DNA of 19,865 nt from Pleurocapsa sp. MO_226.B13 (GTDB lineage Bacteria > Cyanobacteriota > Cyanobacteriia > Cyanobacteriales > Xenococcaceae): positions 1 through 19,865 of the forward strand of contig JASJEI010000312.1 of the NCBI GenBank assembly GCA_030064795.1, in the 5' to 3' direction. The position numbers and the translations under genes were made by a program. The notes below the pieces were generated by a model. The model was not told the DNA's origin, searched no databases, and saw only the letters and a program-made list of their open reading frames with translations. Shown one piece after another: positions 1 to 6,741 of this stretch. Position 1 is the first letter of the stretch; each line of letters starts with the position of its first letter.

Positions 1-1169
1 ACGATCAATCCTGTTTCTTCTGCCAGACTAATAAATTCTCCAGGGGCGATCAATCCTTTTTCTGGATGTCGCCAACGCACTAACACTTCAAAACCCTGTA
101 TTTTGTCATTCGCCAAAGACACAATAGGCTGATAGTGTAGGAGAAATTCCTTCCGTTTAATTGCTCGCCTTAAATCATTTTCTAATTGCAGTAAAGTTAG
201 GGCTTTGCCACGCATTGACTGGTTAAATATTTGATAATGAGACTTTTTGTGTCTTTTGGCATCAGATACTGCTAATTCTGCATCTCTCAATAAGTTTTCA
301 GGTTGAGTATATTCTCGATCGCCTGGTGCTATGCCAATACTTGCCTCAATAAAAACTTCATAACCATTAAGATTAAAAGGAATACTTAGCTCTCGATAAA
401 TTCTTTCGGCAACACTAGTAGCATATTCTAGGTGTTCTACATTACTGAGTAAGATAGCAAATTCATCATTTCCCATACGGGCAATAAAATCTTGAGAACG
501 CAAACACTCCTGTAGTCTCTCTGAAATTGCTACCAATAAGCGATCGCCTAAAATTCTGCCCAAGCTGCTATTGATGACTTTAAAACGGTTAATATCAATA
601 AACAGGATGGTAAATTCATAGTTAGGTTGTTGTCTGGCAAAACAAATTTCCTGTTCGATATAGGTAAACAATAAATTGTAATTAGGTAAGCCAGTTAATC
701 GATCGTAATTAGGATCGATAACTAAAGAACAATCTACAGGCGGATCTTCTATGGTGCTGGCATAGTTAGGCTTTAATTTAGCTTCGCGCATTACCAAAGA
801 CTTATGGCTATTTAACTCTTGCCAAAATTCATTGCTGACATCCAAGCGATTGAGAAAAACCTCTAGATCTTGCAGCTTTTCCTCACAGATTGCAGTTATA
901 ACCGAAGGCAATTCATCCCCTTGAAAAACCATAGCCTGTTGCTGTATATCCTGAATTTTGTCACGAATCCAATCCCCTATGAGAGAAATATCCGAGCGAT
1001 CGCCCAACATTGCTTCTGCTGCTGGATTTAGAAATAGGCAGTTTTTGCTATCATCAAAAACGATAGCTGCATTACATATGTTTTCTAAACACGATCTAGA
1101 GCTAGAGGAAAAATCAGTTGCAGTTATCTGAGATGTTTTTCCAGGTTTGAATTGCATTTCATAAAACAT
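1..1169 (-). CDS. PAS-GGDEF-EAL cyclic-di-GMP signalling protein (C-terminus beyond window)
   Basis: About 389 residues are readable before the window edge cuts the gene. Residues about 25-65 look like a PAS fold (LENICNAAIVFDDSKNCLF). The GGDEF (diguanylate cyclase) domain covers about 175-335; its signature is RMGNDEF, with GNDEF at 233-237, so the second Gly is Asn. An RxxD inhibitory site (RSQD, 224-227) sits exactly five residues upstream. The EAL (c-di-GMP phosphodiesterase) domain begins near 345 and shows HYQPIVSL, EVLVR at 361-365 and the RWRHP-GLIAPGEFI block; most of it lies outside the window. No membrane segment is seen, so the protein is probably cytoplasmic. The ATG at 1169 is used because an in-frame stop occurs at 1185-1187, with only a TTG between. 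The family makes and/or degrades c-di-GMP; which activity survives here cannot be judged from the visible part. Confidence 0.9.
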   Translation of the reverse strand, partial: MFYEMQFKPGKTSQITATDFSSSSRSCLENICNAAIVFDDSKNCLFLNPAAEAMLGDRSDISLIGDWIRDKIQDIQQQAMVFQGDELPSVITAICEEKLQDLEVFLNRLDVSNEFWQELNSHKSLVMREAKLKPNYASTIEDPPVDCSLVIDPNYDRLTGLPNYNLLFTYIEQEICFARQQPNYEFTILFIDINRFKVINSSLGRILGDRLLVAISERLQECLRSQDFIARMGNDEFAILLSNVEHLEYATSVAERIYRELSIPFNLNGYEVFIEASIGIAPGDREYTQPENLLRDAELAVSDAKRHKKSHYQIFNQSMRGKALTLLQLENDLRRAIKRKEFLLHYQPIVSLANDKIQGFEVLVRWRHPEKGLIAPGEFISLAEETGLI

Positions 1170-1629
1170 TGGAATAATTGCCAATCAATATATCGACGAT
1201 CTAAAAGTTAATTTAACGAAGAATGAGTAATTTTATTAGTACAGTGACTCTTTAGATAGAAAAAATATAGCCAAGAATAATTTACCAAACAGAATTGATA
1301 ATAGAGTATTTATAAATTATGTGGAAATCCCGACAAAAGCTGTGATTGAGATCAAAAGCTAAGAAGTCATTGCTCGACTTAAAATCAGGCGATAGAAACG
1401 GTAAATTATGGCTGTTTCTTCAGTGCTATTTAAATTCAGTAAAAATACTTAAAACAGAGGGTTGCTATCAAGCTTAGTCCCAAATAATACCGAGCCAAAA
1501 AACTTTAATGACGATCTGCATCAAATTTAATCTCAGTTTTTTTATCGAGAAAATGTTGCTTTTTAAATAAAAATGGGAACTATGGGTTAGTGGTTTTACA
1601 GCTTGCCAAAAGCTAGGGCGAGGAGCAAT
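1170..1629. promoter_or_regulatory. Divergent intergenic region between c-di-GMP gene and porin gene
   Basis: These 460 bases separate two divergent genes, so both promoters should lie here. A weak sigma70-like pair pointing to the porin is TTGCTA (1462-1467), a 17-base spacer, and TAATAC (1485-1490). A CRP-like dyad lies at 1341-1356. No convincing small gene or RNA was seen. Confidence 0.35.
1341..1356. promoter_or_regulatory. CRP-like dyad TGTGA-N6-TCAAA
   Basis: TGTGATTGAGATCAAA matches the CRP-family consensus TGTGA-N6-TCACA at 9 of 10 defined positions. It lies about 172 bases upstream of the c-di-GMP gene start and 274 bases upstream of the porin ATG. It shares TGTGA-x-TGAGATCA with the dyad at 3668-3683, including part of the spacer. 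Binding by a cyanobacterial CRP (SyCRP1 type) is inferred. Confidence 0.35.
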
Positions 1630-3369
1630 ATGAAAGCAATTAATCCAATCGAAGATCGATACACAGTAAATACAACAACTAATTTAAATTTCTACCGAAA
1701 ACTACTGACAACTGGCGCAAGTACAGTTTTTGCTCTTGGGACAATTGCTTTACTACTAAACTGGACTACAACTAAAGCCTCTGCTCAAATTACAAATTCC
1801 GAGCCTAACAGTTTGCTCGAACAAATCGATCGCTATGCTGTTCCCGAAAACGATGCTGCTTTGGGTCAAGTTACTAATATCAATCAACTGAGAGATGTTT
1901 CTCCAACAGACTGGGCTTATGAAGCTCTCCGTAGTTTGGTAGATCGTTATGGTTGCATTTCTGGCTTTCCCGATCGAACCTATCGTGGCAGCCAACCCCT
2001 ATCCCGCTATGAATTTGCAGCGGGTTTGAATTCCTGCCTCAATCAAATTGAACGTTTAATTGTTTCTTCTGAATCATTTAATACTGACGATCTAGAAACA
2101 ATCCAAAAATTAGCTCAAGAGTTTGAAGCCGAACTAGCAACCCTAGACGGGCGAATTGACAATATAGAAGCCCAAACAGCTTTCTTAGAAGACAATCAGT
2201 TTTCTACTACCAGCAAGTTAACTGGAGAAGCCGTATTTAGCATCGGACAGATCTTTATTGGTGAAAATGCTGCGGGCGAAGATCTCGATACCGAACCTGT
2301 ATTTGGGAACAGAGCGCGTCTGGCTTTTAATACTAGTTTTACAGGAGAAGATTTACTTTTTACTCAACTTACCGCTGGTAATTTTCCCTCTTTTGGGAAT
2401 TTCTCAGGTTTTGATAGTACTCTAGGTACTTTTGAAGGAGACTTGGGTTTACTTGCCGATAACAATAACGATTTAGGGTTATTGGTAGCATTCTATTCTT
2501 TTCCTCTAAACGATCGCACTACCGTTGTCTTAGAAGGTTTTGGTGGCATTGCCTTTGACTTTGCCGATACGATTAGTCCTCTGGATGATTTTAATGATAG
2601 TGCTAGCGGTGCTATCTCCTTTTTTGGGGTACGCAATCCTATTTATAATCAGGTGTTTGGTTCGGGACTCGGCATTAGAAGCGAACTAAGTGATAGTTTT
2701 GAATTTAGTGCGGGATATCTTGCTCCTGATGCTGCTAACCCCGAACAAGGAAATGGCTTATTTAATGGTGCTTATTCTGCGTTAGGACAGTTAGTCTTTA
2801 AACCAGGCGATCGCTTTAAGTTAGGTTTAACTTATGTCAACTCATATAATAGTAGCGATACCTCTACAGGTAGCAATCTATCTAATCTAAATTCTTTTAT
2901 CGCTGAGAATGCAGGTGTTACTGTCCCCATTACCAGTCATTCCTATGGCATCCAGGCTTCTTTTAATCTAAGCGATCGCTTTATTATCAGTGGTTGGGGT
3001 GGATATAGTACCAGACGAGTTTTAGAGTCTGCCGAAGGAGTAGATGGAGGCACTATAGTTAGTAAAGGCGATCAGGAAGTTTGGAACTGGGCCGTTACTC
3101 TAGCTTTTCCCGATCTGCTTAAAGAAGGTAACTTAGGCGGAATTGTAGTCGGTATGGAACCGAAAGTCACTGACTCGACAATAGATATTGCTGGAGTAGC
3201 AGAGAATACCGATCCTGATACTTCATTTCACGTTGAAGCATTTTATCAATATCAGCTAACGGATAACATAGCCGTAACTCCTGGTGCAGTTTGGATTACC
3301 TCCCCCGATCATGAAGCAGAAAATGCCGATACTGTAATTGGTACTCTGAGAACGACTTTCACTTTCTGA
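1630..3369 (+). CDS. SLH-domain OprB-type outer-membrane porin (iron-uptake porin family)
   Basis: An outer-membrane channel of the cyanobacterial SLH-OprB group, often annotated as iron uptake or carbohydrate-selective porin; its substrate cannot be told from sequence. An extended signal peptide ends in a hydrophobic stretch (about 30-44) and a likely cleavage site ASA|Q near 52/53. One SLH domain (about 89-145, DVSPTDWAYEAL to YEFAAGLNSCL) would anchor it to peptidoglycan. A short coiled coil (about 150-185) follows, then a beta-barrel rich in alternating hydrophobic residues that ends in the terminal aromatic (TFTF) typical of barrel proteins. I place the start at ATG 1630 (579 residues), because AGGAG at 1621-1625 precedes it; an in-frame TTG at 1603 would add nine residues with no better ribosome site. 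It appears to be a single-gene unit. Confidence 0.9.
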   Translation: MKAINPIEDRYTVNTTTNLNFYRKLLTTGASTVFALGTIALLLNWTTTKASAQITNSEPNSLLEQIDRYAVPENDAALGQVTNINQLRDVSPTDWAYEALRSLVDRYGCISGFPDRTYRGSQPLSRYEFAAGLNSCLNQIERLIVSSESFNTDDLETIQKLAQEFEAELATLDGRIDNIEAQTAFLEDNQFSTTSKLTGEAVFSIGQIFIGENAAGEDLDTEPVFGNRARLAFNTSFTGEDLLFTQLTAGNFPSFGNFSGFDSTLGTFEGDLGLLADNNNDLGLLVAFYSFPLNDRTTVVLEGFGGIAFDFADTISPLDDFNDSASGAISFFGVRNPIYNQVFGSGLGIRSELSDSFEFSAGYLAPDAANPEQGNGLFNGAYSALGQLVFKPGDRFKLGLTYVNSYNSSDTSTGSNLSNLNSFIAENAGVTVPITSHSYGIQASFNLSDRFIISGWGGYSTRRVLESAEGVDGGTIVSKGDQEVWNWAVTLAFPDLLKEGNLGGIVVGMEPKVTDSTIDIAGVAENTDPDTSFHVEAFYQYQLTDNIAVTPGAVWITSPDHEAENADTVIGTLRTTFTF

Positions 3370-3549
3370 GTATCTCAAAACACTTGACACAAGTTATTTT
3401 GGTCATGTTGCTGTAGCGATCGCCATGTCCAAAAGAATTTTTCAATAATATTGGCGATACTCAAAACGCCATCAAAGAGTCTTTGCAGTTAACTATTGCA
3501 GGGATTTTTTTTATCAAGCGATCGCACTTATTTGCCAACTTTAAGGAAA

Positions 3550-3577
3550 AATATATTTAGCTTAATATATTTAGCTT
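3550..3577 (+). repeat. Perfect 14-base tandem duplication
   Basis: AATATATTTAGCTT occurs twice back to back (3550-3563 and 3564-3577) with no mismatch. It is non-coding and AT-rich. It may be simple slippage or a duplicated binding site. Confidence 0.8.
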
Positions 3578-3667
3578 GAATTGCTTGATTATAGCTTTAT
3601 CTTGATTTTGCCAATCGTTTTAATCAATATTTCAATTAAATTTATTACTACAAGATGAGTATTATTG

Positions 3668-3683
3668 TGTGACTGAGATCACT
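3668..3683. promoter_or_regulatory. CRP-like dyad TGTGA-N6-TCACT
   Basis: TGTGACTGAGATCACT matches TGTGA-N6-TCACA at 9 of 10 defined positions. It is about 138 bases upstream of the ATG at 3821. Shared bases with the dyad at 1341-1356 extend through the spacer, suggesting the same regulator. Function is inferred. Confidence 0.45.
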
Positions 3684-3820
3684 TAGTATTTTGTTTGTAA
3701 TCACGCCAACAACAAGCGAAATGTCGGAATATTGAATATATGAAGAAGACAAATCTGACAAGAACAGTAAATTGTCTTCAACCACAAATATTAATTTAGT
3801 CACAGATATAAAGTAATAAT

Positions 3821-4711
3821 ATGGTTCAATTCACTGAAAGTTATTTTGAAGAATTATTTGATTTTGCAGAACTAGACAACACAGTTTCTGCAACTATTCG
3901 TTTGGCTGCCAAAGATCCTCAAGCCTTTTATCAGTTCTTCCACAGATATTTATACTTTAACGGTTATGCATCTTCGGTAATCTCTCGTTTAGCTAGTTCC
4001 ATTGCAATGTCTCGTTACTTATTTAACGATCCCAATGTAGCAGTAAAAGAAGAAGCCGATCGCGGATTTCAAATTTCTGCTGAAGTAATGATTGCAGCTG
4101 CCGATGAGGGTTCTCACGAAATTACTCACCGTGAATTGGCTCAACTATTAAGCAAAACATTAGGTGACTACGCTAAGCTTTCTACTGAAGAGCGCAATGA
4201 AATGTCCCAAGTTCCTGACTGGTTAGATGAAATCTGTCAAGAAACTATGGCGAAATATCAGGGTACACCCAACGATGCAGAGTCTTTGATTAAAGCAATT
4301 GGTTTCCATGCTGCTTCCGAGTTGATGGGCGATCGCGAGTATGCTCTACTTGATATGATCGTTCGTTACGAGAATGAAGGCATTGGATTCGATCGCTATC
4401 TAAAACAAGAAACTAAAGCGACTAGAATTGGCAAACACCGCTATCTTCCCTGGGGTTATATTCTAATTCACGGTAAATATGAAGGTACTGGTGCAGAAGC
4501 CAAGCACTTCGTTCACGTACTAAATGCTCTCAACATGGTGTTAGAATTCCGTCCAGAATCTAACGAACAACTTACTGAGTGGGTACTAGAAGGATTCAAC
4601 TCTTTCATTAAATTGCAACAAAGTTTGTTTAGAAAAATCTTCCAAGAGTGTTTGAAAATGAGTCAAATCTCTCAAGGTGTTGAAGCTCCTAAATCACTAG
4701 CAACTGCATAA
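3821..4711 (+). CDS. Conserved hypothetical protein, possibly haem-oxygenase-like helical fold
   Basis: I do not recognise this 296-residue protein with certainty. It is soluble, predicted largely helical, and has no signal peptide or membrane segment. Carboxylates and histidines fall in helix-like runs: SAEVMIAAADEGSHEITHREL (E88, E95, H99, H103), GFHAASELMGDREY (H163, E167, D171), and H217 followed by E226-x2-H229-x2-H232. The last helix, GFNSFIKLQQSLF (about 259-270), resembles the closing helix of haem-oxygenase-like proteins. This ligand pattern would suit a non-haem di-iron oxidase of the HDO/UndA/CADD type (haem-oxygenase-like di-iron oxidases), but that is inference. The ATG at 3821 has no clear Shine-Dalgarno. 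It is a separate transcript, with a hairpin terminator at 4741-4767 before the desaturase. Codon use resembles its neighbours. Confidence 0.75.
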   Translation: MVQFTESYFEELFDFAELDNTVSATIRLAAKDPQAFYQFFHRYLYFNGYASSVISRLASSIAMSRYLFNDPNVAVKEEADRGFQISAEVMIAAADEGSHEITHRELAQLLSKTLGDYAKLSTEERNEMSQVPDWLDEICQETMAKYQGTPNDAESLIKAIGFHAASELMGDREYALLDMIVRYENEGIGFDRYLKQETKATRIGKHRYLPWGYILIHGKYEGTGAEAKHFVHVLNALNMVLEFRPESNEQLTEWVLEGFNSFIKLQQSLFRKIFQECLKMSQISQGVEAPKSLATA

Positions 4712-4740
4712 AATAATATCGGTTTATTTTAATTGAATGA

Positions 4741-4767
4741 GGTTGTGATAAGTATCACAGCCTTTTT
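4741..4767 (+). terminator. Rho-independent terminator after the 296-residue hypothetical gene
   Basis: A nine-pair stem (GGTTGTGAT / ATCACAGCC, one G-T wobble) with the loop AAGT is followed directly by five T residues. It begins 29 bases after the stop codon. It overlaps a perfect TGTGA-N6-TCACA dyad, so the palindrome may also, or instead, be a protein-binding site. Confidence 0.7.
4744..4759. promoter_or_regulatory. Perfect CRP-consensus dyad inside the terminator stem
   Basis: TGTGATAAGTATCACA matches TGTGA-N6-TCACA at all 10 defined positions and lies 60 bases upstream of the desaturase ATG at 4819. Because the same bases form the terminator stem, the match may be a by-product of the hairpin. 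A dual role is possible. Confidence 0.4.
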
Positions 4768-4818
4768 GTTTATTAGTGAATACAATCGAATTTAAAATGT
4801 CTGCTCTTAAGACTAATT

Positions 4819-5853
4819 ATGATAACCAGTATTAAATCTAATAAATCTAAAATGCTCGATCGGCATTACTATATAAGTCAACATAAACCCATCGCCAATC
4901 TGGCTGCTATTAGTTATACTTTTTCAGCTTATATTTGCGGTGTTATTTTATTATTTGAATCAAATCTTATTTTGAATGTAGTTGGTATCTTTCTATTAAC
5001 TCATGGTTTGGCTTATTCAGCATACTTAACTCATGAGTTTATGCACGGTACAATCTTTAAAAATCGTCGTTGTAACAGCATTTTTGGCAATATTATGCTT
5101 TGGCTTAATGGTGGTTGTTATAACGGATTTCAAGCTCTAACTTTACAACATATTGCTCATCATGTAGACCGAGTGGATATATTCACTTTTGAACCCATAC
5201 CAAAACTACAAAAGTTACCTACTATTACTCGTCGAATAATCTTAGCTTTGGAGTGGTTATACTTTCCAGCAATGGGATTTTGGTCGCGTTGGCACTCTGT
5301 ATTTTCACCTTTTTGGAATCCCGAAAGAAGTAATGAAAAAGGTCGCGTCCTTAGCATTTTATTACTTAGAGTAGGAATATTTTCCTTAATAGGAGCAATA
5401 TCTTTCAAAGCATTGTTGCTCTATTTTATTGCTTATATTGGCATGATTACCGTGCTGCGTTGGTCGGATGCTTTTCAACATACTTATGAAGGATTTCCTC
5501 CAGGAGTAGAATTACCAAAACGCGATCGCGCTCATGAAGAAGCTCATACATATTCGACTCTTTTATCACGTAAACATCCTTGGTTAAATGTTTTGCTTCT
5601 TAATTTTGGCTATCATAATGCCCACCACACACTTATGAAATGTCCTTGGCACAGTTTGCCAGAGTTAAACCAAGAAATAGAAAAGCCAAGCAAAGTTAGA
5701 TATGTCTCTCTAAGACAACAATTGGTTCATTATCATCGTTTTCGCGTGATTCGCTTTATTCTTGGACAGGGAGAAGCAGTAGATGAAAATCAAAATCCTA
5801 CATTTGATAAATTCTACGGCGCACACGATGTATCTTTCTTATTTATGTATTGA
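4819..5853 (+). CDS. Membrane-bound fatty-acid desaturase family protein
   Basis: A 344-residue integral membrane di-iron desaturase/hydroxylase of the FA_desaturase superfamily. The three histidine clusters are visible: HEFMH (72-76), HIAHH (111-115) and HNAHH (266-270), the last within FGYHNAHH. QHTYE (220-224) and RDRAHEEAHTYS (235-246) are further conserved-looking blocks. Hydrophobic helices lie near 27-45, 48-68, 138-155, 177-196 and 199-214. It is not the Delta9 DesC type found later in this window: the boxes differ and it is longer. Substrate and position of attack are not readable from sequence; a lipid, fatty aldehyde or carotenoid-like substrate is conceivable. The start has no obvious ribosome site. 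The gene for a small membrane protein follows after 83 bases with no terminator between, so the two are probably co-transcribed. Confidence 0.85.
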   Translation: MITSIKSNKSKMLDRHYYISQHKPIANLAAISYTFSAYICGVILLFESNLILNVVGIFLLTHGLAYSAYLTHEFMHGTIFKNRRCNSIFGNIMLWLNGGCYNGFQALTLQHIAHHVDRVDIFTFEPIPKLQKLPTITRRIILALEWLYFPAMGFWSRWHSVFSPFWNPERSNEKGRVLSILLLRVGIFSLIGAISFKALLLYFIAYIGMITVLRWSDAFQHTYEGFPPGVELPKRDRAHEEAHTYSTLLSRKHPWLNVLLLNFGYHNAHHTLMKCPWHSLPELNQEIEKPSKVRYVSLRQQLVHYHRFRVIRFILGQGEAVDENQNPTFDKFYGAHDVSFLFMY

Positions 5854-5936
5854 TTCTTTCAATACTATATAAAATTTATAGATATTTATGAATTAACTTT
5901 CTTCTACTTATTTCTCTTTTTTTAAAAAAAATTAAT

Positions 5937-6533
5937 ATGATTAATTTACAATTTATTTTCGGTTTGCTTGGCAGTGTATTTACAATTATTTGTTTTGTTC
6001 CTTATATTATCAGCGTTTTACAAGGTCAAACTAAACCTAATCGTGCAACATGGTGGGTTTGGGCTATTAATGGCTCTATTTTAAGTTTAGGTAATTTAGC
6101 TGCGGGGGCGGACTATACGATGCTACCTATTATTTGCCCTGTAATTGCACAATGGTGTATTGCTATTTTGTCAATCAAACATGGTGATGGTGGCTGGAAT
6201 CGCTTAGATAGAAGATGCTTAATTGCCTCTGGTATTAGTTTTATATTGTGGCGAATTCTCAACTACGATTTAATAGCAATCATATTGCCCCTTTTAATCG
6301 ATATACTAGCAGCATTGCCAACTTTAAAAAAATCGTATTACGAACCAGAAACCGAAGATTTACTTACTTATATACTTTACACAGTTGGTGGCTTATTCGC
6401 AGTACTAGCAGTTACAAGATGGACATTTGAAATCGCTATTACCCCCTTGTATATACTCTGTATTAATGCAGTAATTGTTTTAATACTAACCCGACATAAA
6501 ACTCTATTGATTTTTAGTACGTCTAGAAAATAA
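5937..6533 (+). CDS. Small multi-pass membrane protein, PQ-loop/SWEET-like
   Basis: A 198-residue protein made almost wholly of hydrophobic helices (about 5-25, 42-58, 63-80, 95-112, 114-130, 145-160, 165-185), so it lies in a membrane. The opening FGLLGSVFTIICFVPYIISVLQG followed by KPNRATWWVWAI resembles one repeat of PQ-loop/SemiSWEET-type transporters (helix ending in a Pro-aromatic, a loop, then Pro and Trp), but the canonical PQ pair is PY here. A transport role is therefore only a suggestion. It follows the desaturase by 83 bases and is followed by a strong terminator at 6604-6641, making it the second gene of a two-gene unit. The start codon is preceded by an A/T-rich tract with no Shine-Dalgarno. 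Confidence 0.75.
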   Translation: MINLQFIFGLLGSVFTIICFVPYIISVLQGQTKPNRATWWVWAINGSILSLGNLAAGADYTMLPIICPVIAQWCIAILSIKHGDGGWNRLDRRCLIASGISFILWRILNYDLIAIILPLLIDILAALPTLKKSYYEPETEDLLTYILYTVGGLFAVLAVTRWTFEIAITPLYILCINAVIVLILTRHKTLLIFSTSRK

Positions 6534-6603
6534 ACCTAGATAAAAACCCAGGTCAAACTACTATTTGACTGAATAGTTCATGATATATTCTATGTATTTT
6601 CAC

Positions 6604-6641
6604 GGAAGAAGAAAGATATTCTTCTTCCATTTTTGTTTTTT
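6604..6641 (+). terminator. Strong rho-independent terminator after the desaturase unit
   Basis: A ten-pair perfect stem (GGAAGAAGAA / TTCTTCTTCC) with the loop AGATA is followed by a T-rich tract (ATTTTTGTTTTTT). It starts 71 bases after the stop of the membrane-protein gene and closes that transcript before the signalling cluster. Confidence 0.85.
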
Positions 6642-6676
6642 AGATTAATTTGGGAACTATATAGACAACTACTATC

Positions 6677-6705
6677 TTGAACCCTTTCAATTTATATCTT
6701 ATATC
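6677..6705 (+). promoter_or_regulatory. Candidate sigma70-type promoter of the signalling cluster
   Basis: TTGAAC (6677-6682) and TATATC (6700-6705) are spaced by 17 bases, each matching the consensus at four of six positions. They lie between the terminator at 6604-6641 and the kinase ATG at 6742. No other promoter of similar quality was seen in this 208-base gap. Confidence 0.35.
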
Positions 6706-6741
6706 CAGTTAAATTAATACAAAATAAGCTCAAGAGAACTT

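Larger units (their letters stand above)
3370..3820. promoter_or_regulatory. Intergenic region upstream of the 296-residue hypothetical gene
   Basis: This 451-base gap contains two HIP1 octamers (about 3416 and 3518), a 14-base tandem duplication (3550-3577) and a CRP-like dyad (3668-3683). An AT-rich element (AATATA near 3735) about 60 bases downstream of the dyad could be a -10 box, but no -35 is convincing. No open reading frame or RNA gene was recognised. Confidence 0.3.

Noticed and set aside
1603..1629. Nine-codon N-terminal extension of the porin from a TTG
   Set aside because: The ATG at 1630 has AGGAG directly upstream and gives a normal signal peptide; the TTG has no supporting ribosome site.
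3473..3512. Possible terminator after the porin gene (CAAAG-AGT-CTTTG and a T8 tract)
   Set aside because: The five-pair stem is separated from the T tract by about 19 bases, and the sequence just before the T tract forms only a four-pair stem with a nine-base loop. Not strong enough to annotate.
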